Shown: piece after piece, positions 57,456-64,000 of the stretch
Layout of the letters: each line of letters opens with the position of its first letter
Position numbering within the stretch: the first letter of the stretch is position 1
From: Ananas comosus
Taxonomy: Eukaryota; Streptophyta; Magnoliopsida; Poales; Bromeliaceae
NCBI RefSeq assembly: GCF_001540865.1
Contig: NC_033621.1
Coordinates: forward strand, 23,543,826-23,607,825
Length of the DNA stretch: 64,000 nt
Direction of reading: 5' to 3'
The notes under the pieces: model-generated
Databases searched by the model: none
What the model was told of the DNA's origin: nothing
What the model saw: only the letters and a program-made list of their open reading frames with translations
Translations under genes and position numbers: made by a program

Positions 57456-58229
57456 GCCAATCATCTAAATAAATTGATTTCACAAGAACAAATGAGTAAA
57501 ATAAGATTTCTTCATACTTTTTTTTTTATATTGTTTTCTTTTTTCTTTTTTTTTTCTTGGCGCATAAGAAGGGTTCATATTTTGTACTTTTTAAATTCTT
57601 TTTCTATTTTTTTAAAGTTGTGTGTGGATTGAAATTAAGGTTTCGGGGATCGCGGTGGGGTGCGGCAGGAGAAAGCGACGATGGATTTGGAGTCAGTGAG
57701 GGGAAGAAGCAGCGAGTGTGGGAGGATCTGTACAGGATAGACATGATCGTGACTAAGAAAAAGCTCGACACTAGCAGCGAAGGTGACGTAAAAATCAGGT
57801 AAGAAAAAGCTCGACAAATATCGACAACGCGATCAAGGTGTGTATGGGGTAGAAACTCTTTTATTGTTTCTTTCATTGTTGTTATATGTAATTTACTTAT
57901 TGAAATTATAAATTTTGCTACATCTATATCTATATCTGTTTTATATCTTTTATTTGTATTTATTGAAGTCTCATGTATGTCAAAAAATTTTAAAATTTTT
58001 ATTTTGTTTATATTTTGTCTTCTATAGCATCATTCTGCCGCAATGTGCGGGTAACTTCACTAGTCATATATTAATTAGCCTATATATAGGTTTTGGAAAA
58101 ACATGCATGCCTGTGATTCATGCACGCATATACATGAATAATGCATGACTTCGCATCCTAATAGATAAACACATTCACACTAAAAGGATTTTGATAGACA
58201 TAGCACATTACGAACCAACTTATTTATTG
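57456..58229. other. Spacer with a short coding-like piece
   Basis: About 57650-57800 is GC-richer. One frame reads ESDDGFGVSEGKKQRVWEDL and YRIDMIVTKKKLDTSSEGDV. AAGAAAAAGCTCGACA occurs twice (about 57754 and 57803). It could be a captured exon; no family is recognised. The rest is AT-rich with nothing seen. Confidence 0.3.
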
Positions 58230-59640
58230 ATGCCTCTTTCGTATTTAGAAAACTTGGCCAAATAACTATTTTTATGTCTTATATAAAAGAAGACATATAT
58301 CCAACAATTCCAATCTTTTGAATTTCGGCATGCTATTGACATTCACCGACTTCACCAATTCCAACCAATACATGAAGAGCAATTATTCAAGATTCGGAGC
58401 ATCCTCATTAAACAACTTTTTCGGCTTACTGCATGTAACTGTCAAGCTCTGAAGGCTTCGAGACCGAACATAGATTGGAGGGATGTAAAATGTCAGTGAG
58501 GGATAAATTCTTAAGCATGGCGTAGCTGGATAATATGTTGCATAAGTTGTCATTGTTAGGTTTGTTCCTCTCATAGTTAGCTCGGTGAGGTGAAAAAAAA
58601 CGGTGTGCCGCAATTAGCAGTGTGTGACACCCTGTTTTCTAGAGAGTCATCCATCTTAGAATTATTCTAATTCTAGCACACTTAGCTCTTTTAACCTATT
58701 GCTCTTAACATGTTGGGTGTAGCCACCTTTGAAAATGCAATAGCCCGGTTAAGAGGTATAGTCTTATTATATCTCATATATACGACTATTCCAAATCTAG
58801 TCAAGCTCAAGCATGCTTACGAGTACCAAGCAATATGTGACTTGTCTTACTAAGCTTAGCTAAAGAGTCGTGCTCTCTCCCTTGTATGACTTGGCTTAGT
58901 TAATATTAATCTCACACTTCCGGCTGGTGATTGGCTCTGATACTAACTGTGACGCCCTACTTCACAGGGGGTCGCCTATCTTAAAACTACTCTAACTCTA
59001 ACACATTTAACTCTCTTAATCTCTTGGGTCTAGCTACCACCCAAAATACTATAACTAAGTTAAAATGTTTAGTCCTATTATATCTCATATATAGAACTAT
59101 TCCAAATCATAGGAGTGTCAGACAGTTACTCAATGATAGAATTTTTAGGGATTTGCAGGCAAATAGCGAAGTCGGAACCTCTCGCAAGCAATAGATAGAG
59201 GAGAAGTCCAGGTTGCTGTTGTGGACGCATTTTTGGGCAAGGCTTTGGAACCCGTAGTTAAGGAATGACTCGCGATTGCGGGACTAGATATGGGCAAGGC
59301 AGAACTGTTGAATGTGACCGGGGTGTGAGATGAGGATGCAGGTGATGGTGTGGGCATACCAGTCCTTGCCATGCATCCGTGTCGTGAGGGCAGAGGCTGC
59401 GGCTCTAAATGGAGTTGTCGAGGAGGAGAAGAGAGGTGCTTTAGAGGTGGCGCTATCAGGAGGAGAGGAGGGCGGTTAGAGTGGCGTCTAGGGTGGGGAG
59501 AAGGGAGAGGCTGGTGGAGAGGAGGCAGTTTGTAGGCAGCTGATGTAGTCGATCTTGACAGTTGTGGTGTCTTCGGAGGAGCAATCGCAGTCCGTCCTTC
59601 TTGACTTCCTGGCAATGGTCTCTTCTGGCTAAATCAGTTC
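58230..59640 (-). pseudogene. F-box/LRR pseudogene D, split by a TRIM
   Basis: The minus strand from about 59620 gives a decayed F-box: DYIS, then LLSTSLSLLPTLDATLTALL, followed by two adjacent stops where SRWRHLW is expected. The text WYAHTITCILISHPGHIQQF and VPTSLFACKSLKILSLSNCL follows with stops. After the TRIM it resumes with FFHLTELTMRGTNLTM, SLTFYIPPIYVRSRSLQS and SKPKKLFNEDAPNLE. Order and content match the intact gene at 37643, so this is one pseudogene in two pieces. Confidence 0.8.
58623..59120 (-). mobile_element. Second TRIM-like element
   Basis: Two related LTRs (about 58623-58798 and 58948-59109 or a little beyond) share TTATTATATCTCATATATA, TATTCCAAATC and a TGTGACRCCCT edge. 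About 149 bp lies between them. On the minus strand GTATCAGAGCCAATCACC, the tRNA-Met-type primer-binding site, follows the LTR end GGGCGTCACA after four bases. There is no coding region. The outer boundary and target duplication (possibly CAGTT-like) are unclear. The LTRs are quite diverged, so this is older than the element at 41667. Confidence 0.75.
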
Positions 59641-60711
59641 TTCCAGAACTGGCAGGAAATGTGCAATATTTCTGGCCAAACATTCTTTGAAATAGGAATG
59701 TGCTCAAAGGGCCGAGTGAAGAATAATGTTGTGCACTGAAGGCAAGTTGTAAATAGTTCAACCAAATCTTGAGTATCCTGGTTATAAGTAGTGTCTTTTA
59801 TGTGACAAAGATTTTTTATAGAAATTATAATAAGCCAATCTAATTATGCTATGTATGAATGTATGTAAAGACAACATTAGGGATAAAAAAATAATTTCAG
59901 GTAAAAGTTAAAGTATAGAATAATATTTGGTCAGACGGCATGATTTCTCAATAGAATGTCTATTATAGGTAAGACTCTGTTCTAAGAGGGTCAACACTTC
60001 CATTAACAGAAGCCAGAGCAGATGGACTCTATTACAAATCTCATCCTGGACTCTATTATAAATCTCATCCAACCATTAAAGTGCACAATCCATTTGTTTA
60101 ACAAATGCTCAAAAGTTTACAACTGCTTTAGGCATGCATTAGTACATAACATTGCTTGGGAACTAAAATAAGATGTTTTGCAAAAATGTTTAAGGCTATA
60201 GCCTGCAGTTTTGAGATGTAGGGTGGAATTCTTTTAATGGAACTTTTGAGGTTAGGGGCCTGTTGGCAAGTTCAAAATAGAAAAAAAAAAAAAAAAAAAA
60301 AAAAAAAAGAAGAAGAAGAAAGAAAGTAGCAGAGGACGCCGTCAAATATTGACGCAAATGACTAACTATTTTCACCCTCGATAGAGATTAATGTCCCAGG
60401 TTCAAGCCCGTGACCCTGCCATATTGATTGGGATTTGCAAGTACTTGCATACCTAATGACCAGATTGCCACATAAAAATAGATAAGATCACATTGCATAA
60501 ATCCAGAAAAGCAGAACATTCAAATGAACATGCAATGGCGTTTCCACCAATGAACATAGTAAGTACATTTCTTTTTGTATGTGGGCTACATCCACTTGTT
60601 TACAGTCATAAAACAACATGCTTCACATGATCATACCCAGCTTATATAACAAAGGGAGATTCATCTCATAGGGTATACAAAGTCATGAAGTGCCTCTTGC
60701 CAGCTAAATTG
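59641..60711. other. Spacer downstream of thioredoxin f, with poly-A tract
   Basis: No gene is seen. A pure A-run of about 28 plus GAA repeats lies at 60281-60330. A B-box-like GGTTCAAGCCCGTGACC follows at about 60399, so a further SINE is possible, but I could not define ends. The part near 60711 is the 3' untranslated region of the thioredoxin gene. Confidence 0.5.
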
Positions 60712-62682
60712 TTAGCTTGATTTTACAGTGTCAATTGCAAGAACTAAATCATCAAATTTAGCTCCATTTACTTCCTTGACGACCTTGCCACCCTTGAGAA
60801 TTTTGAATGTTGGAACGACCCTTATGCCCAACTCTTTTGCAAGAGGCTGCGTGCAGATAACTCTCGAGTATCAGAGAGCAACAGCAGATGAGAAACACGA
60901 GAAATGAAAAGATCATGAAAGGGAAGAGAGAAAGAACATAAAACATAATAGTTTTTAATGGACCTTGTTTTCGTTGTTGCAGTCGAGCTTAAGGAAAACG
61001 ACATCAAGGTACTTCTCAGACAATTCCTGGAACTTGGGTGCTATCACTTTGCAAGGGCCACACCTGCAAATTGTGAAATCAGAACAGTAAGGTCAACCTC
61101 TCCTCGAATAACATCAACCAAACTGAGGCCATCTCATTTAATAGCCAGTAGAAACTTGAGCTTCCGACAAATGGTTGTTCAAGTGATTGCCTAGGGAGCA
61201 ATTACTGATGCTTATACTTAAATATAAACTTTGAATACCTGAGCTGCAATTCTCGATCCATACTTTAGCGTGTCAAGCGGTATTTCCTCTACAAAAACAA
61301 ACATCCATCTACTCCTTACAAGAAATGTTTCATATATCATATGCTATAAAATACTTCCATAAAGCCTTCCTATTTTCACACCAAACCAAGCTAAAGACGA
61401 GCGAGTTGGACAAGCTTCGGATATGATGTCTACACAATGAGCTAATTGATTAAGCCCTTTATGAATTAAGGTTGGAGAGCATGAACATCCTGTTACTGGC
61501 AAGCTCTTTTGATGGCAATGAAATAAATTGTGGACTATGCTAAGTGAGTGATAAACTAATAAATAAGCTTCAGCATCTATACCACCACATAGGAAGGTCT
61601 ATGCTCATATTTGTAAGAGTACACTAGATTTACAAGAGACATCACTCAAAGTCATTGTTTGACAACCCAAACTAACGATCCTTCCGTTGACATTAATCTG
61701 CAGTAAGTACAAAGTATCAAAAACTAACTTAAAAGCTTTTCCAATAGAATGAGAATAAATTGTATTATGAGCTGCAGCAGTATTTTCACCCAGTTTGCTC
61801 ATGAGAAAAACCATCAAATACAGTTCCAAGCCATCTGCAAGAGATAAATGCTGACAAAATGCTACCAGCAATTCAAAACCTTGCTATGACTTAAGTCTGA
61901 GTGTAAAACCTCAATGGAAATATCCACCAATGATGTCAATTTACACTCTCCCGCGAGATGTACCCGGAATCTACCATCAGCAGAGTTTAACAATACGAAT
62001 TAGATATTCTACTCACAAGCTAGTCATTGCAAGGATCAAATCTGACTAAGAATAAAATTTATGTCAGAAAAAAAGAAATTGCAACTTCTTCATCATAAAA
62101 TGCTCTTTAAAACCCTGCGAAGGAATAAAATGATCAGTCATGAGAAATAATAGATCCCCCAGTTGTCAGGGACTACAGTGCAACGTATGTGAAAGTTCAG
62201 GGACTAAGTATTTAAGTAAAAACCCTAAGAATAAGTTGAACAGGGAAGCAAATAATCAGCGATTTCCTTTATCCCTCGTATCAAATCAACAGGAGCAACA
62301 AAACGCACGATCTCAAAACATAGTTAGGGCAAGATTCGTACCACTGCGTGTACATGTCGAGGACGACGATCTTGTCCTCCGCCGCTTCGACGATGGGCCA
62401 AAAGGTGTCCTTGCCGACCTCCGTCACCTGCCCCACCACCGCCTCCGCCGTCGCCGCCGCCGCCGCCGCCGCGGCCGCCTCCAAGCCCGCCCTCGCCGGC
62501 TCCGGCGACCTCGCCGCTGACGCCTCCTTCGAAGCCGCCACCGATCCCGACGCCCTCCTCGGCCCGGCCCAATCGAGGCGCCGTTTGGGCCCGATCGAGG
62601 TCGTCGACAACGACGACGACGACGGCAACGAAGTGGCGGAGCGGAGCGAGGGAGAAGAAGAGAGAGAGAGACCGAGCGCCAT
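60712..62682 (-). CDS. Thioredoxin f, chloroplastic
   Basis: Thioredoxin f carries electrons from ferredoxin-thioredoxin reductase to light-activated Calvin-cycle enzymes such as fructose-1,6-bisphosphatase in the stroma. Exons, 5' to 3' on the minus strand: 62682-62342, 61063-60964, 60846-60712; 191 residues. The N-terminus MALGLSLSSSPSLRSATSLP is a transit peptide, followed by an Ala-rich stretch. The mature domain starts near VVGQVTEVGKDTFWPIVEAA. The active site WCGPC (about 114-118) is split by intron 1 between the second and third bases of the Trp codon. The extra Cys of f-type thioredoxins is present in KLDCNNENK (about 142). RVVPTFKILKGGKVVKEVNG holds the conserved cis-Pro. The longer frame upstream lacks an ATG, so 62682 is chosen. 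Confidence 0.93.
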
Positions 62683-63273
62683 TAGAGAGAGGGATTGAGA
62701 GATTGGGGACGGGGAACTTTTTTGCTGCTTAATTTGAGCTAGAAACAGGAGAGTGGGGAAGCGGGGCTGATTCTCCACTGATATTTATAGGAGTAAAATG
62801 CACTATAGCCCCTACTCTACTCAAATATTTGAATTTGGTACCTGGTTTCATTTATTAAACTTTAGTCCAGCCACCGTTTGGTTCGGGGTTAAGTAAAAAC
62901 TTGTTATTTCAGTTAAGTTCAGTGTTAATGTGGATTTAGAGTAATTTTGTATTTGGTTGAGAATTGGGTTTAGTCTAGATTTAGGTAAAATAGTATTTGG
63001 TTGGAGTAGATGGGATAAGAAGGATAGTGAGTAAAATAGTGTTTTATTTGGTTGGAGTAGTGGGGTGAGGTGGAGTTAGCTAACCCCACCCCCCAAATTG
63101 GGTGTTCGGGAATAACTTCTAAGTTAAGGGGTTATTCCACTCCTAAATATAAAAAATTCTCACTTTTTACTCTAAACCTACCCTCGTAGCCTTCTTTTTA
63201 CATAATAAGCCATTATGAAGGGGTGTAGTAGAATGGTCGTTTTGTGCGCAAAAAATAGAGGGTAAATTTTAAA
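62683..63273. promoter_or_regulatory. Thioredoxin f 5' leader and promoter
   Basis: Upstream DNA of the minus-strand gene. Plus-strand TTTGGTTGGAGTAG occurs twice (about 62998 and 63049), a small local duplication. A Mutator-like element sits about 590 bp upstream of the start. Confidence 0.5.
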
Positions 63274-63911
63274 GGCTAAATTACAGAAAACCTCCTTGTA
63301 ATAATCCGCTTTTTCACTTTTCCTCCCTGACATTTAAAAACCTACACTTTGCCCTCCTATAAAATAAAAAATGGGCACTTCACCCCCTACCGTTAGGGTT
63401 CCGTTAAAAAATATATTTTTATGCCGAAAATACCCCTCCGCCATCTTCCTGTTGCTTCGCCTCCCTCCGGCTCGCCACTTCGCCACCGCCTCGCCGCCTA
63501 GCCGCCTCGCCGTCCTCCACTGTCTCGCCCTCACCCACACCCCCTTCGCCGTCCTCCGCCGCCTCGCCTTCGCCTTCTTTGTCCTTCTTCTACTGTCGCC
63601 CACCTCGGTTTCTCCTACTGTCGTCGAAATCGAGGGCGGCGAGGGTGCAGGAGGAGAAGGGGAGCAGGTGGAGAAGGAAATGGAGAGAAATCGCGGCCGA
63701 TTGAGGTGGGAATTGCGGCCGAACGAAGGGGCGGCTGAGGAAGATGGAGAAGAAGACGACAATGGTGAGGGGCAAAATGGTCATTTTACACACCGTAACC
63801 CCCCCTGTGAACATTTTTTATTTTACAGGGGGGCAAAGTGTAGATTTTTAAATGTCAAAGAAAAAAAGTGAAAAAGTGGATTATTATAGGGGGGTTTTCT
63901 GTAATTTAGCT
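63274..63911. mobile_element. Mutator-like element with long inverted ends, copy 2
   Basis: The AATTTTAAA duplication at 63265-63273 and 63912-63920 is a clean 9-bp Mutator signature. The ends GGCTAAATTACAGAAAACC and the complementary right end pair over about 100 bp. The interior matches copy 1 at 53018 almost base for base, with small indels (for example CGCCACCGCCTCGCCGCC against CGCCGCCTCGCCGCC). Open frames are longer here (166 codons plus strand, 142 minus), but they run into the inverted ends, so a real protein is doubtful. Confidence 0.9.
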
Positions 63912-64000
63912 AATTTTAAATACCATTCATGTAGTTTCGTACTTTTTTATTTTACTATTCTTTAGTTTAAAGTGTATCAAGTTAGTGTTTTGTGATTTTA

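Noticed and set aside
62683..62778. N-terminal extension of thioredoxin f (ENQPRFPTLLFLAQ)
   Set aside because: It has no ATG (it would start at GTG); the ATG at 62682 begins a typical transit peptide.

Overview
The window is nuclear DNA from a flowering plant. Genes carry many short introns with GT-AG ends, the intergenic DNA is AT-rich and full of small transposons, and the proteins are plant families. Several first exons or single-exon genes (ABI3/VP1, the F-box genes, the PPR gene, thioredoxin f) are much richer in GC than later exons. This gradient is typical of monocots, so a non-grass monocot (for example a pineapple-like lineage) is my best guess; the species is not proven.

Layout. 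1-9641 (+) holds the last 27 exons of the nuclear-pore membrane protein gp210. 9.6-14.3 kb is a transposon-rich spacer with complete small hAT, CACTA and SINE insertions. 14491-17629 (+) is an ABI3/VIVIPAROUS1 B3 transcription factor. 20209-27449 (-) is a 14-exon mitochondrial NDUFAF7-type methyltransferase, divergent from 28607-34304 (+), the snRNA-promoter factor SNAPC3/SRD2. 34.9-43.5 kb (+) is an F-box/FBD cluster: a dead copy hit by a LINE, an intact copy at 37643-39302, and a second dead copy hit by a tandem TRIM. 44763-47217 (-) is a plastid-type DUF2358 protein sharing a 293-bp promoter with an intronless PPR gene at 47511-49094 (+). 49-54.6 kb is repeats. 54.6-59.6 kb (-) is an array of decayed F-box/LRR relics, one or two carrying the same short LTR element. 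60712-62682 (-) encodes chloroplast thioredoxin f. The window ends with a second copy of a Mutator-like element first seen at 53 kb.

The genes do not form a pathway; they are independent housekeeping and regulatory genes. The unusual content is (i) birth and decay of F-box genes in both orientations, each dead copy interrupted by a different retroelement; (ii) a TRIM with three LTRs and two internal regions inside an F-box exon, flanked by a 5-bp target duplication; (iii) a SINE family whose 3' tail resembles that of a LINE in the same window; (iv) two Mutator-like elements with about 100-bp terminal inverted repeats, 9-bp target duplications and a shared GC-rich interior; (v) small inverted-repeat elements sitting in TA microsatellites; and (vi) five single-N joins, all within or beside repeats, one of which sits next to a duplicated segment bracketing an SRD2 exon.

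Exon coordinates were assigned by eye from splice sites, reading frame and family similarity. For each multi-exon gene the spliced lengths sum to a whole number of codons.
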